A DNA stretch of 64,000 bases from Methanocalculus chunghsingensis (GCF_018132105.1 NZ_JWHL01000001.1:211127-275126), one strand, 5' to 3'. Counted from the stretch's first letter, positions 35,911-46,276 are shown. Notes: generated by a model from the letters alone, not told the origin. Numbers and translations: made by a program.

Positions 35911-37187
35911 TAGTTCATCTGGAGAAGAGGCAGGACCCTGTTGATCTGGTTATACAGGCTCCCCCTTCGAAGAGTTATACCCACCGTGCCTTCATCGCCG
36001 CAGCACTTGCAGATGGGGAGTCCTTCATTGAAGATCCTCTCATCGCAGAGGACACACTTCTGACCCTCCAGGCACTCAGGACCCTTGGAGTAAAAGTTGA
36101 AGAAGAAGAGGGGGGCATTCGTATTCATGGAACCCGGGGGGCTCTTCGGCCGGGGCGGCCTGTCACCATCGATCTGAAGAACTCGGGAACGAGCATGCGC
36201 CTCCTTGCATCCGTCTCACTTCTCGCCGATCATCCGGTCATCCTCACCGGAAGTCCCCGTATGTGTGAACGCCCGATCGGGGATCTCGTCGAAGCAATCA
36301 ACCGTATCGGGGGGACAGTCCGGTACCTTGGCCGTCCGGGCTACCCGCCGATTGAGGTCTCCGGCAGACTGCTTGGTGGGCAGGTCAGACTTCCATCTGG
36401 TGTCAGCAGCCAGTTCGTCACCTCCCTCCTGATGACCGCCCCGTATGCAGCGGAACCAATCGAGGTGCGGACCGGGGAGAACCCTGTATCAGCCAGTTAC
36501 CTTGGCATCACCACTGATCTGATGAGAAACTTCGGTATCAACGTAGATGAGAGCAAACCGGGTCTCTTTCGGGTCCCCAATACCTCGGCATATCTTTCCC
36601 GGAGATACTCCGTCGAGGGTGATTACTCCTCTGCATCGTATTTCTTTGGCATCGGAGCCATCTGCGGAGGAGAGGTGACAGTGACAAACCTGAAGAAGGG
36701 ATCCCCGCAGGGTGACCGGGGTTTTCCCGCCATCCTTGAGATGATGGGATGCCGGGTACAGTCCGGAGAGACCTCGGTTCATCTCCGGATGGAAGGCCCC
36801 CTCTCAGGGACAGATATCAATATGTCTTCGATGCCCGATACCGTCCAGACCCTCTCTGCGGTTGCTGCGTTTGCAGACAGCCCCACAGAGATTACTGGTG
36901 TTGGACACCTCCGTCATAAGGAGAGTGATCGGATCGAGGCTATCAGGCGTGTCCTTACGGCATTGGGTGCGGAAGTGGTCGCATCCGGCGATGCAATCCG
37001 GATAACCTCCGGCAGACTGCACGGTGGAGTTATTGATCCGGAGAATGATCACAGGACTGCGATGAGTGGTGCTCTTCTTGGACTTGGGATTGGTGATGTC
37101 AGCATTCTGGATGCAGGCTGTGTTGCCAAGTCATATCCTGCTTTCTGGGATCTCCTGATGGAGGCGGGATTATGGAACGGTATGTGA
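35907..37187 (+). CDS. aroA: 3-phosphoshikimate 1-carboxyvinyltransferase (EPSP synthase)
   Basis: Joins shikimate 3-phosphate and phosphoenolpyruvate. The product has 426 residues, normal length. Conserved elements are PPSKSYTHRAFIAAALADG, the active-site LKNSGTSMRLL, GSPRMCERPIGDL, the SQFVTSLLM block, RLHGG..DPENDHRTAMSGALL with the DHR motif, and the C-terminal KSYPAFWDLL. It overlaps pheA by 4 bp and the shikimate kinase/dehydrogenase fusion by 16 bp. Confidence 0.96.
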   Translation: MIVHLEKRQDPVDLVIQAPPSKSYTHRAFIAAALADGESFIEDPLIAEDTLLTLQALRTLGVKVEEEEGGIRIHGTRGALRPGRPVTIDLKNSGTSMRLLASVSLLADHPVILTGSPRMCERPIGDLVEAINRIGGTVRYLGRPGYPPIEVSGRLLGGQVRLPSGVSSQFVTSLLMTAPYAAEPIEVRTGENPVSASYLGITTDLMRNFGINVDESKPGLFRVPNTSAYLSRRYSVEGDYSSASYFFGIGAICGGEVTVTNLKKGSPQGDRGFPAILEMMGCRVQSGETSVHLRMEGPLSGTDINMSSMPDTVQTLSAVAAFADSPTEITGVGHLRHKESDRIEAIRRVLTALGAEVVASGDAIRITSGRLHGGVIDPENDHRTAMSGALLGLGIGDVSILDAGCVAKSYPAFWDLLMEAGLWNGM

Positions 37188-38503
37188 TCATCGGTCTGCG
37201 GGGTACCGGGAAGTCAACGATTGGGAGATTGCTGGCAGATAGGATCGCTGTTCCCTTCCATGATACCGATGCCCTCATTCAGGGACGAACTGGTCTCCGT
37301 ATCCCTGAGATCTTCTCCAGGTATGGTGAGGAAGAATTCAGGAGGATTGAGCGGGAGGTGATCGCATCACTTCCGGCCGGCCCGGCAGTTATTGCAACCG
37401 GGGGTGGTGCGGTGATGGATCAGAGAAACAGGCTTCTCCTCCGGCAGGGGGCACATATCATCCTCCTGACAGCAGATCAGGCAACCCTCGCCGCCCGCAC
37501 CCGGCGGAGTGGACGGCCTCCTCTCACCCATCTCTCTGCTGAGGAGGAGATACATCATCTTGCAGAGAGACGTGGTCCCATCTACCGTGGTTGTGCTGAT
37601 CTCTGTATCAGCACCACCGGAGAGAATCCCGATCGGATTGTTGATCGGATCCTGAGCTGCCGGGGTATGACGGAGCGAAATATGCCCCTTGCCGGTCAAT
37701 ATTCTCTGGATATTTCCCGTGCTGATCTCAGGGATATGCCACTCATATCTGCCATTACCGGAAACCCTGTCTCCCATAGCAGAAGCCCGGATCTCTATAA
37801 CCGGCTCTTTTCAGAATATGGCATCCCTGGGCGGTATATCTTTCTTCCGGCTTCGTCAGCAGAGGATGCGATCAGGGCGATGCGGGCCCTTGGTGCGAAA
37901 GGACTATCTGTTACGATCCCGTTCAAAGAGACGATGGTATCCTGTATCGATGAGCCCGATGAGGATGTCACCGCGATTGGTGCCCTGAACACTGTCGTTG
38001 GTTGTGGCGACCGCCTCTATGGCCATAATACCGACTGGATTGGTGTTCGGGAGCCTCTCAGGGATCTGGTGGGTTCTGATGCCCTCGTCGTCGGTGCAGG
38101 GGGTGCCGCCGCTGCTGCCGTCTATGCACTCCTTTCACTGGATATGCGGGTGCAGATAGCGAACAGGACCCCGGAACGGGGGGAGGTACTGGCAGAACGG
38201 TTCGGATGTACTGCCATCCCCTTCCAGGAGATCAAAGCTCCGGATCTGATCATCAATGCGACATCAGTCGGTATGAAGGAGAGCGATGGCTCGCCTGTCC
38301 CCTCCTCTCTCCTCAAGCCCGGGGTCACCGTCTTTGATCTCGTTTATACACCTCCGATGACCCCGCTCCTCAGGGAAGCATCGGCGGCTGGCTGCAGAAT
38401 TATCAAGGGAACGGAGATGTTTATCTACCAGGCAACAGCACAGTTCCGGCTCCTTACCGGGATCGATCCCGATCCCTCGAAGATCAGGGAGGTACTGGGA
38501 TGA
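37172..38503 (+). CDS. Fused shikimate kinase (AroK) and shikimate 5-dehydrogenase (AroE)
   Basis: Two enzymes in one 443-residue chain. Residues 1-165 form a bacterial-type P-loop kinase: Walker A GLRGTGKST (about 8-16), the shikimate-binding DTDALI, GGGAVMD and the lid RRSGRPPLTH. Residues about 185-443 form AroE: NPVSHSRSP, VTIPFKETMV with the catalytic lysine, GALNTVV, HNTDWIGV, the nucleotide loop GAGGAAAAAVYAL, and INATSVGM. Most archaea use an unrelated GHMP-type shikimate kinase, so the bacterial-type domain is worth noting. The gene order follows the pathway; it overlaps aroA (16 bp) and aroC (4 bp). Confidence 0.92.
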   Translation: MERYVIIGLRGTGKSTIGRLLADRIAVPFHDTDALIQGRTGLRIPEIFSRYGEEEFRRIEREVIASLPAGPAVIATGGGAVMDQRNRLLLRQGAHIILLTADQATLAARTRRSGRPPLTHLSAEEEIHHLAERRGPIYRGCADLCISTTGENPDRIVDRILSCRGMTERNMPLAGQYSLDISRADLRDMPLISAITGNPVSHSRSPDLYNRLFSEYGIPGRYIFLPASSAEDAIRAMRALGAKGLSVTIPFKETMVSCIDEPDEDVTAIGALNTVVGCGDRLYGHNTDWIGVREPLRDLVGSDALVVGAGGAAAAAVYALLSLDMRVQIANRTPERGEVLAERFGCTAIPFQEIKAPDLIINATSVGMKESDGSPVPSSLLKPGVTVFDLVYTPPMTPLLREASAAGCRIIKGTEMFIYQATAQFRLLTGIDPDPSKIREVLG

Positions 38504-39498
38504 TGAATACCTTCGGCCACCTCTTCCGTGCCACCACTTTTGGGGAGAGCCATGGTCCTGCCATTGGCGTTGTGATAGACGGCTGCCCTCCGGGTATCCC
38601 TCTGAATGAAGCAGATATCCAGCCGCTTATGGAGCGGAGACGACCAGGACGTGGTCCGACGACCTCCCCACGAAATGAGCTGGATCAGGTTGAGATCCTC
38701 TCCGGAGTCTTTGAGGGGCAGACCACCGGCATGCCCATTGCGATCCTGATCCGATCAACCGGTGCAGAGAGCAGGGATTATGAGTCTCTCCGTTCGGTCG
38801 TCCGGCCCGGTCATGCAGACCGGACCTACCAGCAGAAGTACGGGATCCGTGATCACCGAGGCGGAGGAAGAAGTTCCGGCCGTGAGACCGCGGCACGGGT
38901 CGCGGCGGGGGCTGTTGCAATGAAATGCCTTGGCCTGAAGGGGATGACGATACGTAGCAGAATTACCGAGGTTCATGGTGTGTCCGATCCCGCACTCTTC
39001 GATGCGGAGATTTTGAAGGCAAAGGAGCGGGGCGACTCGGTCGGCGGCTGTCTTGAGGTAATAGCAGACGGCTGTCCTCCCGGTCTTGGTGATCCCGTCT
39101 TCGGGAAACTGGATGCCGCTATCGCAGGGGCGATGATGGGGATCGGTGCCGTCAAAGGGGTTGAGATTGGAGAAGGGTTTGCCTCTGCAGGAATGTATGG
39201 GAGCGAGTGGAATGATCCCCTCTTCAGATCAGGACCGGCGACGAACCATGCAGGGGGGATTCTTGGTGGGATCAGCAATGGAGAGCCGATATATCTGCGG
39301 CTGGCAATCAAGCCGACACCCTCCGTCTCCATCCCCCAGGAGACGGTTGACCTGGATGGTACTGAGAGGGTGATTGAGATCAAAGGACGCCATGATCCCT
39401 GTATCGTCCCGAGAGCACAGGTTGTTGCGGAATGTATGCTCGCGCTTGTTCTCATTGACGCACTGCTGATGCGGGATCGGTTCAGTGGTTTTGTATAA
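38500..39498 (+). CDS. aroC: Chorismate synthase
   Basis: Last common step to chorismate; a reduced-flavin-dependent elimination of phosphate from EPSP. The product has 332 residues, somewhat shorter than the usual 350-390. The family signatures are present: GESHGPAIGVVIDGCPPG, RRRPGRGPTTSPRNE, RPGHADRTYQQKYG, the RGGGRSSGRETAARV block and a C-terminal NHAGGILGG. The shorter length reflects missing loop insertions, not truncation. Last gene of the operon; a hairpin follows 12 bp after the stop. Confidence 0.95.
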   Translation: MMNTFGHLFRATTFGESHGPAIGVVIDGCPPGIPLNEADIQPLMERRRPGRGPTTSPRNELDQVEILSGVFEGQTTGMPIAILIRSTGAESRDYESLRSVVRPGHADRTYQQKYGIRDHRGGGRSSGRETAARVAAGAVAMKCLGLKGMTIRSRITEVHGVSDPALFDAEILKAKERGDSVGGCLEVIADGCPPGLGDPVFGKLDAAIAGAMMGIGAVKGVEIGEGFASAGMYGSEWNDPLFRSGPATNHAGGILGGISNGEPIYLRLAIKPTPSVSIPQETVDLDGTERVIEIKGRHDPCIVPRAQVVAECMLALVLIDALLMRDRFSGFV

Positions 39499-39510
39499 AT
39501 TGTCCCGGCA

Positions 39511-39530
39511 GCCGGATCACCAAATCCGGC
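39511..39530. terminator. Hairpin between convergent aroC and aroD
   Basis: GCCGGAT (39511-39517) and ATCCGGC (39524-39530) form a perfect 7-bp stem with a 6-base loop CACCAA, in the 59 bp between the convergent stops of aroC and aroD. No T-run follows on either side. It probably separates transcripts in both directions. Confidence 0.5.
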
Positions 39531-39557
39531 CCCCATTCTCCTGATGACACCGTGTTC

Positions 39558-40202
39558 CTAAGATGCCCCATCCCGGGTGAGGAGCGAGATGATCGCCCGC
39601 ATCTCCCTGATATGGTACTGCCCGGCGGCAGTCGGCTCCCCGGCATGGCAGTATGCACAGGCCGATCCCATCATCAGGAAGAACGGACGGAGCCATGCGT
39701 ATGCCGACCCCATGATCGAGAGGCAGATCGGCTTTTCCGCATCCAGAAGATACCGGAGCAGGAGCAGTGCATCCTCGTCTGTTCCGGGTGCAAGAACGAT
39801 CTTAGGTATATCACCAAACCTTCGGAGCCGGCTGGAGAGGTTGAGAAACTGATCTGCATCAAGCATCAGGTCGGCATGGTAGGAGGCGACCACAATCTTT
39901 TGCAGGCCACTGATCCATCCTGCATGTTCAGAGAACCGCTCCTCAATATCGACCATATCGCAGAATGGAAGATACGGCTCAATTTGTCGCCTCCACTCAT
40001 CAGGATCACCCGTGAACCGCCCTCCTTCGACAACACTCCGGAGGGTGAGAAGGATCCTCCCGCTCCAAATTTGTCGCACCCTGGCCAGATCATTTGCGGT
40101 CAGTCCGTCGATGAGATCAAGCCGGATTTCTATTGCCCAAGGGTCCTCTGCGACGACAGCCTCGAGATCTGTGAGTGAATGCAGTGACACAATCAGGTTC
40201 AT
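39558..40202 (-). CDS. aroD: 3-dehydroquinate dehydratase, type I
   Basis: Schiff-base enzyme that makes 3-dehydroshikimate, the step absent from the operon opposite. 214 residues from the ATG at 40202 (MNLIVSLHSLTDLEAV), chosen because it overlaps the stop of the U32 gene by 4 bp (ATGA). Type I marks are AIEIRLDLIDG, ILLTLRSVVEGG, the catalytic His in VVASYHAD, the Schiff-base Lys in DIPKIVLAPG, and the loop EPTAAGQ. It ends with TAG. Its coupling to the U32 gene is unusual; see findings. Confidence 0.93.
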   Translation of the reverse strand: MNLIVSLHSLTDLEAVVAEDPWAIEIRLDLIDGLTANDLARVRQIWSGRILLTLRSVVEGGRFTGDPDEWRRQIEPYLPFCDMVDIEERFSEHAGWISGLQKIVVASYHADLMLDADQFLNLSSRLRRFGDIPKIVLAPGTDEDALLLLRYLLDAEKPICLSIMGSAYAWLRPFFLMMGSACAYCHAGEPTAAGQYHIREMRAIISLLTRDGAS

Positions 40203-42769
40203 TGGTCTCCTCGCTGGAGGAACTGCCCGGTTGTGATCCCTCCCCATGCAACCATTCGTATCTCCTCCTTCAATGCCTTCAGCTCTTCCGCACCTGCGGC
40301 TAATGCCTCATGATACGCCCTGCAGACGATCCGGGCATACGTTTTTGTCCTGCCCCGAACCTCGATCCCGAGGATGGCAACACCGGCATCGAGGATCAGA
40401 TGCAGATGATCGATGAGACAGGTCTCCACAGCATTGCTGATGATGGTTCGGCACTCTGCATCCACCCTGACCGGGAAGAGTCGCCCGGTATGATCTGCGA
40501 GTGCAGAGAGGCGCACATCCCCGCCACCGGGGCAGGGGAATCTCCCTTGTGCAGGGCAGTGTTCGGTGATCATTGCTGGTACGGATCCCTGGACAAAGAG
40601 CTCGATCACCTCCCCCCCGGAGATGCCCAGACGCTGGACTTCTCTATATGAGATCTCATGTGAGAGGCTGAGTGATTGATGGTCCGGCTTCATCTCTTCG
40701 ATCGCTTGACGGTTCATCAGGTTCAGCCCGGATGAGCCGGCAATCTCAATATCTGGTACAATTTCGCGGATCGCCTCTGCCATACCCACGCCCCCGACCA
40801 TCACGCCTCGAAGCCCTCTGGCAGAGGCTTCACCCAGGATCGGCAATGCATAATCGAGGAATCGCTTTCGGGTTATCTCAGGAAACTTCCAGAAGCAGGT
40901 TGCACCATGCTCATTGCAGAGGGATATGATGCTGGAGAGATCATGAAGAACAGTCTCCTGCCACCTCTCTTTTGAGAAGACGGTCCGCTTCTCACAGGAT
41001 GCGATAGGATGAGCCGGCTCATAGTAGATCCTGGTTGCTCCGCCATCAAGAGCTCCGGCCACCTCATCCATCGAAGAGGCATAGATGGCAAGTATCGGGG
41101 TATCAACCCTCTCTGATCGCCTCTCATCTTTCATTGACCTGAGACAATCCCGCCACCTCTCTTCTGCCGCTTCCAACTCCCGGGGGGGACCCGCTCTCAG
41201 CGCAGCCTCTGCAGCAGATATAAGATCCCGCCTCAGTTCTGTGAGCACCCTGATTGGGAGGAAGAGACCTCCGGGATATAAGATCGAATGAATTGTAATG
41301 GTAAAGCCGGTCTCGCCGGTCCTTGTCATGAGATCAATGATCGTCTCTTCAGTGACCGGCCGGGTCTCTGCCGGAACCATCGGAGAAGAGGATCGTGCCG
41401 AGATAGTGATCCCGCCTCCCCAGGGTGCGGATACGTATCCATCAAGCCTGAGATGATCCCCTTCCATCGATATAGAGAGTTCAATTTCGACTTTTCTCCC
41501 ACCCCCACGATTATATGAGGCGATGGTTCCTGCTGCATCTTCCTCGACGGCACGTCGTTTATTAATGGCAACATCCATCCCCGTCTTCACCGGAACCGGC
41601 GTCTTCAAACGGAGTGTCCCTTCTCGTATCCTGACAGGAGCATGAACGTCACAACCAACATCATCCTCGCCATCTTTATAAAAGACGACTCCGTCCCCGC
41701 GTTCGGGATACGGTTTTGAGAGATCCCCGATGACTGCCTCCCCTTTGTTTCGATCATACCAGGTGACGGTGCCAAACCGGACTCCACGACTGTCAGGGCG
41801 ATCTTCTGAGACGAGAGCAGTTCCCTTCGCTCCGAAGAGATGGCCTTCGGTGAACCCCCTGGAAAAGACGAAGGCGGAGTTGCAGAGTGCCTCCTCATCA
41901 GGTACAAACGTGCCCGATGCTATCTGATCGAGTGCCTTCCGGTACAGGGAGACGACTGTAGCGACATACGCCGGAGACTTCATCCGCCCTTCGATCTTCA
42001 GTGCTGCTACTCCCGCCGTGATCACCTCAGGCAGGCGGGTACATATGGCAAGATCCCGTGGTGAGAGGAGGTACCGTGGCTCGGTATTCACCCCTTTTCT
42101 AATAACTGGTCGTCCATACGGGTCTATATTGCCGATCACCGGCTGATACAGGCGCCGGCAGGGTTGTGCACAGGATCCCCGGTTGCCACTCCTCCCTCCG
42201 ATGACAGATGAAAGGAGGCACTGGCCTGAGTAGCCCATGCAGAGTGCTCCATGGGCAAAGACCTCAATCCCGACACCGAGCGCATCTGCCTGACGGGTTA
42301 TCTCTCTGACCTCATCGAGGGTGAGTTCACGTGCAAGGACGATCCTGGATATACCCTTTCTGGCAGCATATCGCAGCCCCTCGGTGGAGTGAATTGTCAT
42401 CTGGGTGGATGCGTGGAGCAGGAGATCCGGAAGCATAATCCGTGCGATCCGCAGAACCCCCTGATCCTGAACGAGGATGGCATCCGTTCCAATCCGGTAC
42501 AGGTAGAGGAGATAGTCACCGACATCAGGAATCTCGTCATCGGAAAGAAGGGTGTTTGCGGTGACATAGACCCGGATACCCCGTCCATGTGCATCAGATA
42601 TGACCTCTCGAAGGGCATCATCATCAAAATTCGTCGCATACGCCCTGGCACCGAACCGTGTACCGGAGAGATACACAGCATCTGCTCCTGCTGCTACTGC
42701 AGCCTCAAACGCCTCCCGTGATCCCGCAGGGGCAAGGAGTTCAGGGATATCAGTACGCCTCTCCATCAC
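40199..42769 (-). CDS. U32 family peptidase-like protein with DUF3656, RlhA-like
   Basis: 856-residue protein. Residues about 1-300 form a U32 barrel opening LLAPAGSREAFEAAVAAGAD, with the U32 signature EVFAHGALCMGYSGQCLLSS followed by GNRGSCAQPCRR; these hold the four cysteines of a probable iron-sulfur site. The middle (about 380-500) fits DUF3656, and the last 280 residues resemble a second, partial U32 module. This domain order matches E. coli RlhA (YdcP), which helps hydroxylate 23S rRNA C2501, rather than a true protease. RNA hydroxylation as its role is inferred from the family. Translationally coupled to aroD. Confidence 0.82.
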   Translation of the reverse strand: MMERRTDIPELLAPAGSREAFEAAVAAGADAVYLSGTRFGARAYATNFDDDALREVISDAHGRGIRVYVTANTLLSDDEIPDVGDYLLYLYRIGTDAILVQDQGVLRIARIMLPDLLLHASTQMTIHSTEGLRYAARKGISRIVLARELTLDEVREITRQADALGVGIEVFAHGALCMGYSGQCLLSSVIGGRSGNRGSCAQPCRRLYQPVIGNIDPYGRPVIRKGVNTEPRYLLSPRDLAICTRLPEVITAGVAALKIEGRMKSPAYVATVVSLYRKALDQIASGTFVPDEEALCNSAFVFSRGFTEGHLFGAKGTALVSEDRPDSRGVRFGTVTWYDRNKGEAVIGDLSKPYPERGDGVVFYKDGEDDVGCDVHAPVRIREGTLRLKTPVPVKTGMDVAINKRRAVEEDAAGTIASYNRGGGRKVEIELSISMEGDHLRLDGYVSAPWGGGITISARSSSPMVPAETRPVTEETIIDLMTRTGETGFTITIHSILYPGGLFLPIRVLTELRRDLISAAEAALRAGPPRELEAAEERWRDCLRSMKDERRSERVDTPILAIYASSMDEVAGALDGGATRIYYEPAHPIASCEKRTVFSKERWQETVLHDLSSIISLCNEHGATCFWKFPEITRKRFLDYALPILGEASARGLRGVMVGGVGMAEAIREIVPDIEIAGSSGLNLMNRQAIEEMKPDHQSLSLSHEISYREVQRLGISGGEVIELFVQGSVPAMITEHCPAQGRFPCPGGGDVRLSALADHTGRLFPVRVDAECRTIISNAVETCLIDHLHLILDAGVAILGIEVRGRTKTYARIVCRAYHEALAAGAEELKALKEEIRMVAWGGITTGQFLQRGDQ

Positions 42770-42821
42770 GAGTACTATGGTATCCCTGGAGATAAAGAAA
42801 AGGTTCGGTGTGGGAGGGATA

Positions 42822-43544
42822 CTATCTGATATCCACCCTCTCTCCGGTGATCATATAGTGGATCTTTTCGGCTGTTTTGCAGGCATGATCCGCACACCGC
42901 TCAAGGTATCGATCGACGAGGAGATACGTTGCACAGTAGGGAATAGTCCGGGGATCCTCCTCCATGATGCTTATGCAGTCTTCATAGATCAGGTATCGCA
43001 ACTCATCGATGACATCATCGCGGCTGGAGAAGCCTTCCAGGATGCTGAGATCACGTGTCTGGAAAGCATGGAGTGAATCCTCAAGCATTGATAATGCACC
43101 TTCCGCCATCTCAGGGAGGCGGGCCATGCCCCTGATATGTATCCCCTCCGGGAGTTTGTATGTGCAATGACAGATATCTTTTCCATACCTCCCAATCCGT
43201 TCAGCTGAGGAGATGAGGTTCATGCAGCAGGAGATCGTCCGGAGATCGTATGCAACCGGCTGGTGAAGAGCTATCAGTTTCAGTCCCTGTTCTTCGAGCT
43301 GATCGCTGCGCAGGCTGAGAAAGACTTTTCTTGGGACACGAATCTCCTGGTGCATCGCCGGTTCATCGGTCTGAATACAGAAGTTCTCCATGCCCCCGGC
43401 TATCTCGCACGCAAGCTCCCTGTCGAGGGACGAGAAGGCGTCAAAGGCGTCACGAAGCATTGTGATTGCAAACCGGCTGTAACCACCGACTGATACCTGG
43501 TATGCTTCGAGTTCCTTGTGATAGTGATCTTTCATCTCTTTCAC
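42822..43544 (-). CDS. phoU: Phosphate-specific transport system accessory protein PhoU
   Basis: 240-residue cytosolic protein with two PhoU helical bundles. Recognisable are the [19 protein letters not shown] start, [19 protein letters not shown] and the metal-binding E/D-x3-D patterns in each bundle ([15 protein letters not shown] in the first, [16 protein letters not shown] in the second). PhoU restrains the Pst importer when phosphate is enough. It is last in the pst operon, overlaps pstB by 4 bp and ends in TAG. Confidence 0.93.
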   Translation of the reverse strand: MKEMKDHYHKELEAYQVSVGGYSRFAITMLRDAFDAFSSLDRELACEIAGGMENFCIQTDEPAMHQEIRVPRKVFLSLRSDQLEEQGLKLIALHQPVAYDLRTISCCMNLISSAERIGRYGKDICHCTYKLPEGIHIRGMARLPEMAEGALSMLEDSLHAFQTRDLSILEGFSSRDDVIDELRYLIYEDCISIMEEDPRTIPYCATYLLVDRYLERCADHACKTAEKIHYMITGERVDIR

Positions 43545-44305
43545 CCAAATCTTCCGGTAATATAATTTTCAGTCAGCTCCTCTTTTGGCTTTTCAAAGAT
43601 GACTGGTGTCGAATCAAACTCTATCAGTCTTCCCATATACATAAAGCCTGTGTAGTCGGAGACTCTGGCTGCCTGCTGCATGTTATGGGTCACAATAACG
43701 ACGGTATACTCGTCCTTCAACTCAGTGATCAGGTTTTCTATCTTCGCCGTTGCAATCGGATCGAGGGCAGAGCAGGGCTCATCCATGAGAATAATATCCG
43801 GGCCGACGGAGAGTGTTCGTGCGATACAGAGCCGCTGTTGCTGGCCACCGGAGAGGCCACGAGCCGCATCATGGAGCCTCTCTCTGACCTCCTCCCAGAT
43901 GGCGGCCCCTTTCAGGCTCTTCTCGGCGATCTCATCGAGTTGTTTTCGATCTCTGACGCCATGCACCTTCGGTCCATAGATGACATTCTCATAGATGGAC
44001 TTTGGGAAGGGGTTTGGCTGCTGGAAGACCATACCAATCCTCTTCCGGAGCTCGACTACATCGGTTGATCGTCCTGTTATCTCTTCCCCATGGTAGAGGA
44101 TTGAACCTGAGATGGTACAGTCGGGGATGAGATCATTCATCCGGTTGAAACATCGGAGGAGTGTGGACTTTCCACACCCGGATGGACCAATCAGTGCGGT
44201 GACCTGGTTTTTCGGGATCTGTATATCGACATCGATGAGTGCCTGTGCTGATCCATAATAGAGATTAAGTGCTTTTGTCTCAAGTGCGTTATCCTGTTGT
44301 TTCAT
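43541..44305 (-). CDS. pstB: Phosphate ABC transporter ATP-binding protein PstB
   Basis: ATPase of the high-affinity phosphate importer, 254 residues from the ATG at 44305. Walker [13 protein letters not shown], the PstB-specific [19 protein letters not shown], signature [13 protein letters not shown], Walker [14 protein letters not shown] and the H-loop [12 protein letters not shown] are all present, and the end [20 protein letters not shown] is typical of PstB. A GTG at 44320 would lengthen it and overlap the permease gene; the GAGGTGG upstream of the ATG favours 44305. Confidence 0.95.
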   Translation of the reverse strand: MKQQDNALETKALNLYYGSAQALIDVDIQIPKNQVTALIGPSGCGKSTLLRCFNRMNDLIPDCTISGSILYHGEEITGRSTDVVELRKRIGMVFQQPNPFPKSIYENVIYGPKVHGVRDRKQLDEIAEKSLKGAAIWEEVRERLHDAARGLSGGQQQRLCIARTLSVGPDIILMDEPCSALDPIATAKIENLITELKDEYTVVIVTHNMQQAARVSDYTGFMYMGRLIEFDSTPVIFEKPKEELTENYITGRFG

Positions 44306-44313
44306 GGGTTGGT

Positions 44314-46251
44314 TTACCACCTCACTGTATTCTGTGCATGCTTCCTCATCAGTACTGCAACGGCGTAGATGCCTGTCACAAGGATGAGAAGAACAAGGGC
44401 TGTTCCATATTTTTGTGTATCTGCACCCGGTACATTGGTTGCCAGGATGAAGAGGTGATAGGGGAGGGCCATCACGGGCTCAAAGACCGAATCCGGCAGG
44501 AACCTCTTTGAAAAGACGACCGCTGTGAAGAGGAGGGGGGCAGTCTCTCCGGCGGCCCTTCCTATTGAGAGGATCGTTCCGGTGAGGATGCCCGGAGCCG
44601 CTGCCGGGAGGACGACCCTTGAAATGGTATGCCAGCGGGTTGCACCAAGTGCAAGGCTCCCATGCCGCAGGGAATCGGGGACGCTCTTCAACGCCTCTTC
44701 ACTCGTCCTGATGATCGTCGGGAGAACCATCAGGGCAAGGGTGATCTGTCCGGCAAGGAGCGAGACTCCAAGGCCGACGAAGATCACGAGGAATGCGAAC
44801 CCAAAGAGACCAAAGACGATCGAGGGGGTTCCATTGAGGAGATCATTTCCGGTCCTGATGATCTTCGTCATCTTGCCTTCGATGGTGTATTCATTGAGAT
44901 AGATTGCCGCCCCAACCCCTATCGGAAGAGCGATGGCAATAGCGCCGACTACAAGGTAGATCGTTCCGACGATTGCGGGGAATATTCCTCCTGAGCGGCC
45001 GAGATCGCGGGGACCTTCCGTGAGAAACTCCCAGGTGATGGCAGAGAGGCCATTGCTGACGATATCAAAGAGGATGACGAAGAGTGTGAAGAGGACGAGG
45101 CCGGTCGCCGCGGTTATCATCCCAAAAGCAATTTTTTCGGTTATCTTTGGTGTGATGATCCTCTGTATAAGGAGATACGCTCCTATTGCTCCAATGAGGA
45201 GGAGGGCGCCACTCAGTCCCGAGATGACGGTTAATACTCCGATGAGAAGGATACATGCCAGCCATAAGCATACTGTTTTTACCTTCCCCTTCACTTCATG
45301 GGAGAGGAACGGTGTTTTTCCGGTTCCCATCTGGGCGTTCCGAATCCGGCCGAGGATGACAGTGGCTGAGAGATTGATAATGAGCGCTATCAACAGGAGG
45401 ACGAGTGCGATCGCAAAGAGTGCATGGTAATGCGTACTCCCGATAGCAACCTCGCCCATCTCGATACCCAGCGTTGCTGTCAGTGTCCGAACAGGTGAGA
45501 GGATATTCCAGAGAGGATCCGGGATGATGGCGGCATTACCGGTGACCATCAGCACGGCCATCGTCTCGCCGATTGCCCGTCCCATACCCAGGATAACCGC
45601 AGCGGTGATACCCGAGAGTGCCGCAGGAATAATAACACCGATAATAGTCTGCCATCGGGTGGCGCCCAGTGCAAGAGAGGCTGCACGGTACTCCTGAGGA
45701 ACACTCGTTATTGCATCCTCGGAGACCGAGATGATCGTTGGAAGCGCCATTATCCCCAGGATGATCGATCCGGCAAGCCAGGTGGCGCCGGAGGAGAGAT
45801 CAAATGTGATACGAAGCCAGTTTGTCAGTACAACAAGCCCGAAGAACCCGTATACAACCGAGGGAATGCCTGCAAGAAGCTCGATAGCAGGCTTTATTGC
45901 TTCCCGGACTGAACGGGGCGCGATCTCAGCGATGAATATGGCACTCCCGATACCCAGAGGGACTGCAATCACCATCGCTCCGAGGGTGACGAGGATTGTG
46001 CCGATGATTAAAGAAAGGATCCCATAGCTGGGTTCGACACTCGTTGGTGTCCAGATCTCTTCAAAGAGGAACTCCCGTAATCCGATCTCAAGAAGTGCGG
46101 GAAGCCCCTCTTTCAGGAGAAATCCAAGGATAAGGATGATGGTGATAACGGCAACAAGAGCTGTGGCAAGCCAGATACCGGTTATGACACTCTCTTTCTT
46201 CTGCCTGCTGATACCTGCCGGGCTGCTGAGTGACGATGAATGATCATTCAT
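44314..46251 (-). CDS. Fused phosphate ABC transporter permease PstC-PstA
   Basis: One chain of about 645 residues containing both permeases of the phosphate importer. The first half (about 25-300) is PstC: six helices with [15 protein letters not shown] and the ATPase-contact loop [12 protein letters not shown]. The second half (about 350-640) is Pst[17 protein letters not shown] and again [13 protein letters not shown]. The linker is a long membrane segment around 310-345. Pst permeases are normally separate genes; this fusion makes a fixed heterodimer. The start is ATG at 46251 or 46260. It lies 25 bp downstream of pstS. Confidence 0.92.
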   Translation of the reverse strand: MNDHSSSLSSPAGISRQKKESVITGIWLATALVAVITIILILGFLLKEGLPALLEIGLREFLFEEIWTPTSVEPSYGILSLIIGTILVTLGAMVIAVPLGIGSAIFIAEIAPRSVREAIKPAIELLAGIPSVVYGFFGLVVLTNWLRITFDLSSGATWLAGSIILGIMALPTIISVSEDAITSVPQEYRAASLALGATRWQTIIGVIIPAALSGITAAVILGMGRAIGETMAVLMVTGNAAIIPDPLWNILSPVRTLTATLGIEMGEVAIGSTHYHALFAIALVLLLIALIINLSATVILGRIRNAQMGTGKTPFLSHEVKGKVKTVCLWLACILLIGVLTVISGLSGALLLIGAIGAYLLIQRIITPKITEKIAFGMITAATGLVLFTLFVILFDIVSNGLSAITWEFLTEGPRDLGRSGGIFPAIVGTIYLVVGAIAIALPIGVGAAIYLNEYTIEGKMTKIIRTGNDLLNGTPSIVFGLFGFAFLVIFVGLGVSLLAGQITLALMVLPTIIRTSEEALKSVPDSLRHGSLALGATRWHTISRVVLPAAAPGILTGTILSIGRAAGETAPLLFTAVVFSKRFLPDSVFEPVMALPYHLFILATNVPGADTQKYGTALVLLILVTGIYAVAVLMRKHAQNTVRW

Positions 46252-46276
46252 CCTATGCATAGCGATCAGGAAAAAA

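Noticed and set aside
40199..42769. U32 protein as a secreted collagenase
   Set aside because: No signal peptide; the cysteine signature and DUF3656 point to RNA hydroxylation enzymes instead.
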